Shown: in pieces, positions 8,937-17,485 of the stretch
Position numbering within the stretch: position 1 is the stretch's first letter
Layout of the letters: every line of letters begins with the position of its first letter
Origin: Pseudomonadota bacterium
GTDB taxonomy: Bacteria; Pseudomonadota; Gammaproteobacteria; Steroidobacterales; JBCBZW01
Assembly (NCBI GenBank): GCA_039193195.1
Contig: JBCCWS010000053.1
Coordinates: 1 to 40,613 of the forward strand
DNA: 40,613 bases
Reading direction: 5' to 3'
The notes under the pieces: generated by a model
Database searches by the model: none
What the model saw: only the letters and a program-made list of their open reading frames with translations
Told to the model about the DNA's origin: nothing
Program-made: the position numbers and the translations under genes

Positions 8937-11103
8937 TCAGCTGGTTGCGCCGCTCCGGCGACAGGTTGACTCGCTCCAGCTGCGCTCGGGCCGACGTCGG
9001 GTCTTGGCGCGCCAACCTACGAATAATGTTTGTGGTGGTGCTTTCGCGTTGGGCCGGGTCTTCGATCTCGCGCAGCCAATCGATCGCCTCGTTGACGAAG
9101 TCAGGCTGCAGGCTCATACCCACCTGCAGAGCAGCACCGATGGCCTGATCCCGGCCGGAGTCCCGGCTGAGGTCCGTCGCCCAGGAGATCGCTTGCTGTA
9201 CGTCTGATTGGGCCCAAGCGCTAGCGACTGCGCGCGCCGAGCCCGACCGAGCAGTGTCTGGTAGGCGGTTCACCCAGCGTGAGGCCGCCGGGGGGGCCGA
9301 GCGCGCCCACTGACCCATGAGTTGCGGGGCGAGCTTTGCGGTTTGCGACGCCTCGATACGGTCCAGAGCCAACATGGCGCTACGCGGATCGGTCTGCACC
9401 CAGTTGTTCAACACGCCGGATAGGGACTCGTCGTAGCCGGGCTCTCCAGCGAAACCCTGAACCCAACTCAGGGCAGCGGCGGGCTGCTTCGCGCCGTAGC
9501 GGGTGGCCACCTCGTTCAGAGCCTGGCGTCGCGTTGGGCCGTCCAGGGTCGGCACGAGGTTTGCGGCGGCCATCAGGTCTTCCTGAGCCAACATGCCGAT
9601 GGTCTGCGGCAGGGCTTGCGCGCGCTGAGCCTCCGGCAGGCGCTCCGCCCAGGCGAGGGCGGCGTAGGGGTCTGAGCGGGCCCAGAGGCTGGCGAGATTC
9701 TGCAGGGCGTTCGTGTGCTGCTGAGAACCCTCTGGCAGCAGCGCGAGCAGCGCAGCCGCTTCCTCCGGGCGTTGGTCGGCGATGCGATTGACAGTTGATG
9801 CGAGCGCTTCGTTACGGATGCGCTCTGTGGGTGCGCCTTCCAGCATGGTAATGGCCGCGCTGGTATCAGTCAGGGCGAGCGTGTTTACGGCCGCGCTGAA
9901 GGCCATCGAGCGCTCGGATGAGGAGCCCAAGGAATTGATCCAGCCCAGCACACCCTCCGGTTGCTGGCGAGCCAGGGCGATGGCGATGCTAGAGACCACC
10001 TGTTGGCGCGATCCGCTGGTGTTCAGGCGCGCTAGCTGATCGGCGGCTAGCTGCGCGTCGTGTTCCGCCAACTCACGCAACACATTCTGCGTGTAGCCCG
10101 AGTGGCCCTGCACGGATTCGAGCTCCTCGGCCCATCGCAGGGCACCCTGTGGGTCGACGGGCGTTAGGTAACGCAGGATCTTCATCAGCTGCTGTCCACG
10201 CTCGGAGCTGCGCCGCCGTTGAGCGATTTGAGCGATGGCGGCGCGCGGATCGCGTTGGGCCCAGCGGTCGGTCACTGCCCGCTCGAAGGCGAGGCGGGCG
10301 TTGGCGTCTTCGATCAGCGCTGCTTGGGCGAGGGCGGCGTAAGGATCCGTGTCCGCCCACAGGCGTGCGATCGTCGCGACCTGCTTCCAGCGCGTGACGC
10401 GGTCCCTGGTGGCGAGGGCCTTGCCCAGGGTTGCGGCTGGGTCCGTGGCCACGTCGCGCGCGAGAAGTCGTCGGCGTGCCGATTTAGCTTGGTAGGTTGC
10501 GGGTAGGCGGGAGATGATCCAGTCCACCCGCGAGGGATCTAGAGCACCCCACACCTCGACAATCGTATCGCCGGCCACTTGACGCATCGGCGAGGACTGT
10601 AGCTGGCGTACGCCTTCGATGGCTGCCGTCAGGTCCACCTCGGCCCAGGTGCCGAACACGATGCGCGTGAAGTAGTCCGCATCCACGGTGGCTGCCTGGT
10701 TGATTTGGCCGAGTGCTTCCTGCGGTGAGAGCTCCGTGAGCCGCTGTAGGAAGATGCCTGCCGCCGCGCCCCGGCCGCCGGCGCTCTGCCCGGTGCCCGC
10801 CATCCGTTCGATGCCGCTGCGCAGCGAGCGAGGGGCGCTTTGCGCCGCGAGTTGGTGTAGCGCGAGGTCTCGGCCGAAGGGAGTGCTGGCGGCGAGGGCT
10901 GACGCGAGATCTGGCGGCAACGCTTTGCGCGTCGCATCAGTGGGCGTTTGCCGGAATGGGGTCGCCTCGTGTTGGCCTGCGGCCGAAGGGGCCGCAAGCG
11001 CGGGGTCGGTGCGCTGGAGTCTGTGCGTCAACGGGCCGCTAAGGATGGCGCCGACGGTAAGCCCGCCGAGGGCGGCGACAAGCAGGCGGACACCAGGGGA
11101 CAT
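8896..11103 (-). CDS. Exported or membrane-anchored alpha-solenoid repeat protein, function unknown
   Basis: A 735-residue protein starting at the ATG at 11101-11103, with GAGG ten bases upstream; a TTG nine bases earlier sits too close to that SD. Residues ~5-27 form one hydrophobic segment with no obvious cleavage site, so it is probably a signal anchor or signal peptide. From about residue 90 to the end it consists of degenerate ~30-35 residue helical repeats with the recurrent pattern W-x(2-3)-DP-x-AAL-x-WA-x-x-LP (for example WARSDPYAALAWAERLP). This resembles HEAT- or TPR-like solenoids used as binding scaffolds in the periplasm. I recognise no enzyme motif. Its 3' end overlaps the DUF6445 gene tail to tail by 41 bases. 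The antiporter gene ends 156 bases upstream on the same strand. Confidence 0.8.
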   Translation of the reverse strand: MSPGVRLLVAALGGLTVGAILSGPLTHRLQRTDPALAAPSAAGQHEATPFRQTPTDATRKALPPDLASALAASTPFGRDLALHQLAAQSAPRSLRSGIERMAGTGQSAGGRGAAAGIFLQRLTELSPQEALGQINQAATVDADYFTRIVFGTWAEVDLTAAIEGVRQLQSSPMRQVAGDTIVEVWGALDPSRVDWIISRLPATYQAKSARRRLLARDVATDPAATLGKALATRDRVTRWKQVATIARLWADTDPYAALAQAALIEDANARLAFERAVTDRWAQRDPRAAIAQIAQRRRSSERGQQLMKILRYLTPVDPQGALRWAEELESVQGHSGYTQNVLRELAEHDAQLAADQLARLNTSGSRQQVVSSIAIALARQQPEGVLGWINSLGSSSERSMAFSAAVNTLALTDTSAAITMLEGAPTERIRNEALASTVNRIADQRPEEAAALLALLPEGSQQHTNALQNLASLWARSDPYAALAWAERLPEAQRAQALPQTIGMLAQEDLMAAANLVPTLDGPTRRQALNEVATRYGAKQPAAALSWVQGFAGEPGYDESLSGVLNNWVQTDPRSAMLALDRIEASQTAKLAPQLMGQWARSAPPAASRWVNRLPDTARSGSARAVASAWAQSDVQQAISWATDLSRDSGRDQAIGAALQVGMSLQPDFVNEAIDWLREIEDPAQRESTTTNIIRRLARQDPTSARAQLERVNLSPERRNQLINQIEAYERRRGG

Positions 11104-11259
11104 GAGCAGCAAGCCTCGACGATCAGCACTAGCTCACGATGCCAGATCGCGCCGACGTACGCATCCCGTGGCAATACCGCTCGCCGGCTACCTAGGGGAT
11201 TTCTATGCGGGCCAAGGGTCAGGACGTCGACTCGATCGTGCGAGCCGTGCGAGGCGCTC

Positions 11260-12504
11260 TTACGCCTCGCGGGTGGCCTCTGCGAGACGCTTCATCGTCG
11301 TTCCCTGCACCAGGATGGAGAACACCACGACGCAGTAGGCTACTGCCACCAGGATTTCGCGCTCGGCACTTGGCGGAAGGGAGAGTGCCAGGGCCACCGA
11401 GATGCCGCCGCGGATGCCTCCCCAGGTCATCATTCGCACCACGTTCGGCGGGAACTCCTGACGGGCTCGCAGGAGCTGCACGGGCCCGAGTACGCTGAGC
11501 CAGCGCGCGATGAGCACCAGTGGAATGACCAGCACGCCAGCGGCCAGCTCGCGCCCGCCGAAGGTGATCGCTAGCACCTCCAAGCCGATGATCAGGAACA
11601 GCACGGCGTTCAGTATTTCGTCGATAAGCTCCCAGAAATCGTCCAGGCGCAGTCGGGTCTGCTCGGACATGGCGAAGGCGCGCCCGCGATTGCCGATCAG
11701 CAAGCCAGCCACCACCATAGCGATTGGGCCCGATAGGTGAAGGGAGTGAGCGAGCGTGTAGCCACCAGCCACAAGGGCTAGGGTGAGCAGGATCTCCACC
11801 TGGTAGTTGTCGATGGGGGCGAGCAAGCGGTAGACGACCCAGCCGAGGGCAAGGCCGAGCGCGGCGCCGCCCAGCGCTTCGTGCACGAAGAGCTCCGCGA
11901 TGTGCAGAGCGCTCGCCTCATCGCCCTGCACGGCGATGCCGCTGACGGCGATGAAGACAACCACCGCGACACCGTCGTTGAATAGGCTCTCACCCGCGAT
12001 CTTGGTCTCGATCGCTTTGGAGACGCCGGCGGATTTGAGCACCGCTAGCACCGCGACGGGATCGGTCGGTGCGATCAGGGCGCCGAAGAGCAGGCCGTAT
12101 ATCCAGGGCAGCTCGATGCCGAGCAGGCCGAAGAGCAACCACGCGCCCGTGCCCACCACGAACGTGGTGAAGACCACCCCGAGGCTCGCCAGGATCCCCA
12201 CCAACCAGCGGTAGCGGGCCAGTTCCTCGAGCTTCACGTGCAGGGCGCCGGCGAACAGCAGGAAGCTCAGCATGCCGTCCATCAGCGCCTGGTCGAAGTC
12301 GATGCCGCGCACGATGTCGCGTGCCTCGCCGAGCTGGGCCTGAAGGCCGAAGTTGCCGGCGAGCACCAGGATAAGGGAGGTGCACATGGCGAGGAGCATC
12401 ACGCCGATGGTCATCGGCAGACCGACCACGCGATGGTTCAGGTAGGCGAAAGTCGCCGCCAGCGTTAGGAGCAGGGCGCTCAGTTCGAGGATGTTCATTG
12501 GCAT
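11260..12504 (-). CDS. Na+/H+ antiporter, CPA1 (NhaP-type) family
   Basis: A 414-residue inner-membrane protein with about 12 hydrophobic helices that exchanges Na+ (or K+) for H+. Diagnostic segments are APTDPVAVLAVL (TDP at ~147-149) and GESLFNDG, whose N176-D177 is the ion-binding ND pair of CPA1 exchangers. GGIRGGISVALALSL near the C-terminus is also typical. There is no long C-terminal cytoplasmic regulatory domain, so it is a short NhaP-like form. The start is taken at 12504 (MPMNILEL); an ATG six bases later is equally possible and neither has a strong SD. The gene is 68 bases downstream of the spermidine-synthase-like gene on the same strand. Confidence 0.9.
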   Translation of the reverse strand: MPMNILELSALLLTLAATFAYLNHRVVGLPMTIGVMLLAMCTSLILVLAGNFGLQAQLGEARDIVRGIDFDQALMDGMLSFLLFAGALHVKLEELARYRWLVGILASLGVVFTTFVVGTGAWLLFGLLGIELPWIYGLLFGALIAPTDPVAVLAVLKSAGVSKAIETKIAGESLFNDGVAVVVFIAVSGIAVQGDEASALHIAELFVHEALGGAALGLALGWVVYRLLAPIDNYQVEILLTLALVAGGYTLAHSLHLSGPIAMVVAGLLIGNRGRAFAMSEQTRLRLDDFWELIDEILNAVLFLIIGLEVLAITFGGRELAAGVLVIPLVLIARWLSVLGPVQLLRARQEFPPNVVRMMTWGGIRGGISVALALSLPPSAEREILVAVAYCVVVFSILVQGTTMKRLAEATREA

Positions 12505-12572
12505 TTCGTGGCTGCGTCGCTGCGCAGGGCCGGCAGTGTACCCCAGTCCCAGAGCACAGCGATGTGGTTGTT

Positions 12573-13244
12573 TCAGGACGCCAACCAGATGTGGTGGTAG
12601 CCCCCCTTGCCTTGACGGTGAGGACTCACCTTGTGCTCTTGTACGCGATAGCCACTCTTGCGCAGGCGTTGGACGAACTCGCGGTCCGGTCCGGCAGACC
12701 AGATGGCAAGCACGCCGCCTCTGCGCAGGGCAGCGCGCGCCGAGCCCAGCCCTTCCAGGGAGTAGAGCCAATCGTTGTCCGAGCGGACCCAGCCTTCGGG
12801 CCCGTTATCCACGTCGAGCATGATGGCGTCGAAGCCGCTCCCCGGACGCCGCAGCTGCTTGGCCACATCGCCGATGAAGACGCTAGTGCGGGGATCCTCG
12901 AGCGGGTGACCGGCCGGTGCTCCGATCCACTCGCGGTTCCAGTCGACGACCTCGGGCACCAGCTCGGCGACGACGACTTGCGCGCATTCCCCCAACGTGT
13001 CCAGGGCGGCTCGGAGGGTGAATCCGATGCCTAGGCCGCCCACGAGCAAGCGCGGCGTTGGGGTCTTGGCGAGGTGGGCGGTGGCGAGCTCCGCTAAGGC
13101 CCGTTCGGAGCCGTGCATGCGGGTGGTCATTAGGTCGCCGAGGCCGAGGACTTTGATCGAGAACAGATCGCCGGACTGATACAGATGCAACTGCTTGTTC
13201 GTATCCGGGATTGGGGCTGTGGCGAGGAGTTTGCGCGGGAGCAT
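12573..13244 (-). CDS. Spermidine-synthase-like / SAM-dependent methyltransferase-fold protein
   Basis: A 223-residue Rossmann-fold protein. LLVGGLGIGFTLRAAL (~66-81) is a nucleotide/SAM motif I, VVVAELVPEVVDWNREW supplies the acidic residue after strand 2, and FDAIMLDVDNGPEG (~138-151) is motif II. This matches proteins annotated as spermidine synthase-like. It is shorter than true SpeE (~280) and lacks the N-terminal beta-domain, so a methyltransferase-like or orphan role is as likely as polyamine synthesis. No SD is visible before the ATG at 13244. It is divergent from the TPR gene (137-base gap) and precedes the antiporter gene. Confidence 0.78.
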   Translation of the reverse strand: MLPRKLLATAPIPDTNKQLHLYQSGDLFSIKVLGLGDLMTTRMHGSERALAELATAHLAKTPTPRLLVGGLGIGFTLRAALDTLGECAQVVVAELVPEVVDWNREWIGAPAGHPLEDPRTSVFIGDVAKQLRRPGSGFDAIMLDVDNGPEGWVRSDNDWLYSLEGLGSARAALRRGGVLAIWSAGPDREFVQRLRKSGYRVQEHKVSPHRQGKGGYHHIWLAS

Positions 13245-13381
13245 CGGGAGGAGTCTAGAGCACGCTGGCGAAAGCGCTCAAGCTGGGCTTCGGGCTTCGG
13301 CGTGCCGCGAGAGGTGGGCGTTATCGACGAAGCGGCGGTATGCTGCGGCCGTGCGCCCACCCTTGCCGAGGACCGTTCCCT

Positions 13382-14962
13382 ATGCGACGTTGGCTCCGAT
13401 CGCTGAAATACATCTCTCTGTTCTGCTTGTTAGCGGGCGCAATCCCCGGCGCACCGAGCAGCGCCCAGGCACACGGGGATGACCACGAGCTCGCCCCGAC
13501 ACCTACGCGAGTGCTAGGGAAGATCGACTTTCCGACTAGCACGGACTCCAAGGCGGCCCAAGACGCGTTCATTCGCGGCATGCTGCTGCTGCACTTGTTC
13601 GAGTACGACTTTGCCAAGACGCACTTTGAGCAAGCACAGCGAGCGGATCCGTCCTTCGTGATGGCCTACTGGGGCGAGGCCATGGTTTACAACCATCCCT
13701 TGTGGGATCAACAAAACCGTGAGGCAGCGCGGGAGGTGCTGGCGCGCCTGGGGGACTCTGCCGAGACCCGCGCGGCCCGCGCAAAGAACGAGAAGGAGCG
13801 CGACTTTCTGGCCAGCCTCGAAGTGCTGTACGGGGAAGGGGCCAAAGCACAGCGCGATACGGCATATCTGCGCGCGATGGCGCAAATGGCCGCTCGCTAC
13901 CCTCAGGATCATGAGGTGCAGCTCTTCTACGCCCTCGCCCTCATGGGCGAAGGTGCTGGCGTGCGCGATATCCCCGCGTACATGGAGTCAGCCGCCATCT
14001 CGCAAGCGGTCTTCTACGCTAACCGTGAGCACCCAGGCGCTGCACACTATCTGATCCATGCTGTTGACGATCCTATCCATGCCCCCCTGGGACTGGAGGC
14101 GGCGCGCGCCCTTGCAATCATGGCACCTGATGCTGGCCATTCCCTGCACATGACCTCGCACATCTTCACCGCTCTGGGGATGTGGTCCGACGTGGTGAGC
14201 GCCAATACGGACGCCTCGCGCGTGGCCAACGCGATGGCCAGCGAACGCGGTCGTCAGGCACGAAGCTGGGGTCATTACAACTTCTGGTTGCTCTACGGAT
14301 TGCTCCAGGAGGGAAAGGCAACCGAGGCCAGGCGCCTGCTCGAAGCCGCCTACGGTGAGTTACCGGAGGCGTCGCGGGCGGATATGGACGTGCTCGAACT
14401 CGATGCCGACCGTTCGCAGCTCGGCTCTACGGTGCAGATGTGGGCACGCTATCTGATCGAGATCGGCGGTCGTGATCCGAAGGTGGCCGCGTGGGAGTTC
14501 GATCTTGGCGAGGCCTACGATCCTCAGTTGCTGTACCACTACGTGAAGGCTCTGACGGCCCAGGAACTCCCCGACGTTGGACAGCACCTGGCCACCTTCC
14601 TCGATCTACAGGCATCGCTCGAGGCGGCGCTGACGGCGCAGAACCGTCGCACCCCATGGAACTTGCTCTACCTAGACCGTCTCGAGGTGATGGTGCTGCA
14701 GATGCGTGCGATGCTAGCCCGCCTCGACGGCGACAAGGAGACGATGCTGGCCCACGCTCGGGCAGCAAGCGAGCGGGAAGGCGAGATGCCCTACTCGTAC
14801 GGCCCGCCCTTCGTCGACTATCCCGCCGCTCAGTTTCTCGGCGACCTGCTGTTGGCGGAGCAGCAGCATGCGGCGGCGGCGTTGGCGTACCGCGAGCAAC
14901 TCGTGCGCTCCCGCAATCGCGCCCAGGCCGTTCGCGGACTCGCGGTCACGGAGCAGCGCTAA
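13382..14962 (+). CDS. Exported TPR-repeat protein with conserved histidine cluster
   Basis: A 526-residue protein. The ATG at 13382 is preceded by GAGGA at about nine bases and gives a Sec signal peptide (RRWLRSLKYISLFCLLAG, cleavage near AQA-HG). TPR-like helices follow, including FEYDFAKTHFEQAQRADPSFVMAYWG at its start. The centre holds a block very typical of a widespread uncharacterised TPR family: HPGAAHYLIHAVDDP followed by GHSLHMTSHIFTALGMW. Its seven histidines could bind metal, which is inference. It is likely periplasmic. It is divergent from the spermidine-synthase-like gene and convergent with the GAF/GGDEF gene, whose 3' end is 15 bases away. No enzyme activity can be assigned. 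Confidence 0.85.
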   Translation: MRRWLRSLKYISLFCLLAGAIPGAPSSAQAHGDDHELAPTPTRVLGKIDFPTSTDSKAAQDAFIRGMLLLHLFEYDFAKTHFEQAQRADPSFVMAYWGEAMVYNHPLWDQQNREAAREVLARLGDSAETRAARAKNEKERDFLASLEVLYGEGAKAQRDTAYLRAMAQMAARYPQDHEVQLFYALALMGEGAGVRDIPAYMESAAISQAVFYANREHPGAAHYLIHAVDDPIHAPLGLEAARALAIMAPDAGHSLHMTSHIFTALGMWSDVVSANTDASRVANAMASERGRQARSWGHYNFWLLYGLLQEGKATEARRLLEAAYGELPEASRADMDVLELDADRSQLGSTVQMWARYLIEIGGRDPKVAAWEFDLGEAYDPQLLYHYVKALTAQELPDVGQHLATFLDLQASLEAALTAQNRRTPWNLLYLDRLEVMVLQMRAMLARLDGDKETMLAHARAASEREGEMPYSYGPPFVDYPAAQFLGDLLLAEQQHAAAALAYREQLVRSRNRAQAVRGLAVTEQR

Positions 14963-14977
14963 GCGGGCCTGTCTCGC

Positions 14978-15919
14978 TCAGGCTGCCTTGGCGGGCTGCG
15001 CCGCGCGCATCATTGCATCGAGCGCCAGTGGCTGACCGGCACGAACGGTAGTGACACCGAAGTCGAAGGCAACTGGCGCGCCATCGGCCCGCCCCTGTTG
15101 CGCGCGTAGGTTCATGCGAAGGCGAGTCAACGCGCGGCTGGCTTCGCCATCGGTGCAGTTGGCGACGAGGGCGACGAAGCGTCCGCCGCCCAAGTGGGCC
15201 AGCAGGTCGCGTTCGCGAAAGACCTCCTGCATCGCCTCTGCAAAGCCGAGCAAGGTGCGCTCGAAGGCGGCGTTGCCGAAGTCGCGCTTGAGCTCGCGTG
15301 CGCCCTTCACCTGCAGCACCGCCATCGACGCTGGCAGACGCTGGCGCGCGCAGCGCCGAAGCAGCCCTTCGCCCGTATGCTCGAAGCCGCGCTGGTTGGG
15401 CAGGGAGGTGATCGGATCCTCGATGGCAGCGCGATCGGTGCGCACGACGTGATCAAGAATTCCGCCGAGATCTAACAGGCGCTCGATGGCATTCTGATCG
15501 AGCTTGCGCGGGGCATGGTCGTACACGCAGAGGCTGCCGAAGGGCATCCCGGTGGCGGTCTTCAGAGGCACACCGGCGTAGAAACGTACCTTCGGCGTGC
15601 CGCTCACCCAGGGGTTGTCCGCGAAGCGATCGTCCGCCAAGACGTCGGGGACGACCAGGGGGCCCTTGTGGCAGATCGTGTGGGCGGCAAAGGCGACCGG
15701 GCGGGGCGTCTCGGTAACCGTAAGCCCTTGGCGCGACTTAAACCACTGGCGATCGTCATCGACCAGGCTCACTAAGGTGATTGGTGCTTCGAGCAGATCG
15801 CTCGCGATACGGGTGACGCGGTCGAAACGCTCGTCCGCGCGCGTATCCAGCAGCTGGAGCTCGTGCAGGGCGGTGACGCGGGCGGCATCGTTGTTGGGGA
15901 TCGGTGGCGCGGCGGGCAT
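14978..15919 (-). CDS. GAF-domain protein with degenerate GGDEF domain
   Basis: A 313-residue cytoplasmic sensor. Residues ~13-160 are a GAF domain of the type that opens with ALHELQLLDTRADERFDRV and contains ITLVSLVDDDRQWFKSRQG and GVPLKTATGMPFGSLCVYD. Residues ~165-310 are a GGDEF domain recognisable from DPITSLPNQRGF (diguanylate cyclase DxLTGLPNRR). The signature loop, however, reads GGGRF (244-248) instead of GGDEF, losing the metal/catalytic acidic pair. Diguanylate cyclase activity is therefore unlikely. A GTP- or c-di-GMP-binding or purely structural role is more probable. No transmembrane segment is visible. Confidence 0.88.
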   Translation of the reverse strand: MPAAPPIPNNDAARVTALHELQLLDTRADERFDRVTRIASDLLEAPITLVSLVDDDRQWFKSRQGLTVTETPRPVAFAAHTICHKGPLVVPDVLADDRFADNPWVSGTPKVRFYAGVPLKTATGMPFGSLCVYDHAPRKLDQNAIERLLDLGGILDHVVRTDRAAIEDPITSLPNQRGFEHTGEGLLRRCARQRLPASMAVLQVKGARELKRDFGNAAFERTLLGFAEAMQEVFRERDLLAHLGGGRFVALVANCTDGEASRALTRLRMNLRAQQGRADGAPVAFDFGVTTVRAGQPLALDAMMRAAQPAKAA

Positions 15920-16058
15920 CGGTTCTCAGTCGTTGCTGATGGGGTGGCGGCAGCGTTGCCGCAAGCGCCAATATGCCATCATCGGTATCGCCGATACTTA
16001 GACCCAGCCCGCCTCTCGCGCACATGTAGGGCCCGAGGTGGGACGTTAGTCTCGCCTT

Positions 16059-17432
16059 ATGTCTCAAGGACGCCTGTGCCCCATGTTGAGCGCGCTTCTC
16101 TTAGGATTTCTGAACGGTGCCCGCACCTTCGCCGCGCCCGCGATCGTCGCTTGGGCCGCCGCACTGGGGGTGGTGCGAGTGACCGACTCCAGCATGTCGT
16201 TTCTCACCTCTACGGCGCCCGCTGTCATTCTCACGGCCTTGGCGCTGCTGGAACTGGTAGCGGACAAGCAGCCAGGGATCCCGTCGCGTAAATCCCCAGC
16301 GGCGCTTGTGGCGCGCGCGGTGGCGGCCTTGTTGATCGGCGCAGCGCTCGCCAGCCACTTGGACGGAGGGATGATCATCACGGCCCTCGTCGTGGCCGCC
16401 GCCGTGGTCGGCACCTTCGTCACCTACGAGCTGCGCGCGCGTTTGGCGCAACGCTTCGGACGCGATCGTCCGGCGGCCCTGCTTGAAGATGCCACGGTGA
16501 TCGGTCTGGCGTGCCTGGCGCTCTCCCCCTTGCTCCTCCCCGTCCCGACCCAAGCCGCTGCGGCGACGGCAAGTGATCGCGTGCCTACGCCGCCCTTAGT
16601 CGCAATCGCCACGGCTTTCGGCCCTGAGTTCGATGCCCTCGCTCCCCATGTGGTGTCGGGTGAGGTGGTCCAGCACAACGGGGTGTCTTTCCTAAGGGGA
16701 TCGATCGCTGGGGTGCCGGTCGTCTTGTTCCGCACTGGCATCAGCACGGTCAATGCCGCGATGACGACTCAGCTTGCCATCGATCGACTTGCCGTGGCTG
16801 AGATCGTCGTGAGCGGAATCGCCGGCTCCTTAGATGTCGACCTCGCCATCGGTGACGTGGCGATTCCCGCGCGATGGGGCAAGTACGACGAGATGGTGTA
16901 CCTGCGCGAGGTGCCCAATGCGGCGAGCGCTTTGCCGCCGGGGATTGCCACGGACTATCCGCCCTTCGAGTTCATGGCGCCGCGTAGCATCCCCGTCGCA
17001 TCAGTGGACACGGCCGAGGCCCGAAGGCGATTCTGGTACGAAGCGGATCCCGCCCTGTTGGCCGTTGCCACGCGCGTCGCCGATACGGCGGTGTTGAAGG
17101 CGTGCCTAACACCGGACGGTGCATGCCTTCGCGCCGATCCGCGTGTGCACCTAGGCGGCAACGGCGTGACCGGATCGGTGTTCCTCGACAACGCGCGCTT
17201 TCGCGAGTATCTGCGGCGCACCTTTGATGCACAGGTGGTGGAGATGGAGACCGCGGCAATCGCTCAGGTGGCTTATGCCAACGGTGTGCCCTTCGTGGCC
17301 TTCCGCTCCGTGTCAGATCTGGCCGGCGGCGAACCGAAGGGCAACGAGATGCGCGTCTTTATGGGGCTGGCTGCGCACAATGCGGCGACCTTGGTTCGCG
17401 CCTACCTCACCGCGCGGGCGCGGACGCCCTGA
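16059..17432 (+). CDS. DUF4126 membrane domain fused to MTA/SAH-nucleosidase-like domain
   Basis: A 457-residue two-domain protein. Residues ~9-165 are a DUF4126 integral-membrane domain (LLLGFLNGARTFAAPAIVAW; LLELVADKQPGIPSRKSP; closing helix LLEDATVIGLACLALSPLLL). Residues ~178-455 are a phosphorylase/nucleosidase domain (PNP_UDP_1) of the MTA/SAH nucleosidase group. FGPEFDAL has the Glu expected near the N-terminus, VVEMETAAIAQV contains the substrate Glu (E397, like E. coli Pfs E174), and SVSDLAG contains D420 (like D197). Two cysteines (C349, C356) sit in an insertion. After the last DUF4126 helix comes a PTQAAAAT linker, so the nucleosidase probably faces the periplasm. The start could instead be ATG 16083. 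One uninterrupted frame spans both parts. Confidence 0.85.
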   Translation: MSQGRLCPMLSALLLGFLNGARTFAAPAIVAWAAALGVVRVTDSSMSFLTSTAPAVILTALALLELVADKQPGIPSRKSPAALVARAVAALLIGAALASHLDGGMIITALVVAAAVVGTFVTYELRARLAQRFGRDRPAALLEDATVIGLACLALSPLLLPVPTQAAAATASDRVPTPPLVAIATAFGPEFDALAPHVVSGEVVQHNGVSFLRGSIAGVPVVLFRTGISTVNAAMTTQLAIDRLAVAEIVVSGIAGSLDVDLAIGDVAIPARWGKYDEMVYLREVPNAASALPPGIATDYPPFEFMAPRSIPVASVDTAEARRRFWYEADPALLAVATRVADTAVLKACLTPDGACLRADPRVHLGGNGVTGSVFLDNARFREYLRRTFDAQVVEMETAAIAQVAYANGVPFVAFRSVSDLAGGEPKGNEMRVFMGLAAHNAATLVRAYLTARARTP

Positions 17433-17485
17433 TCAGTTGTATCGGCGCCGCGTAGGGCTGTGATAAGCACGTATACTCGTGTCCC

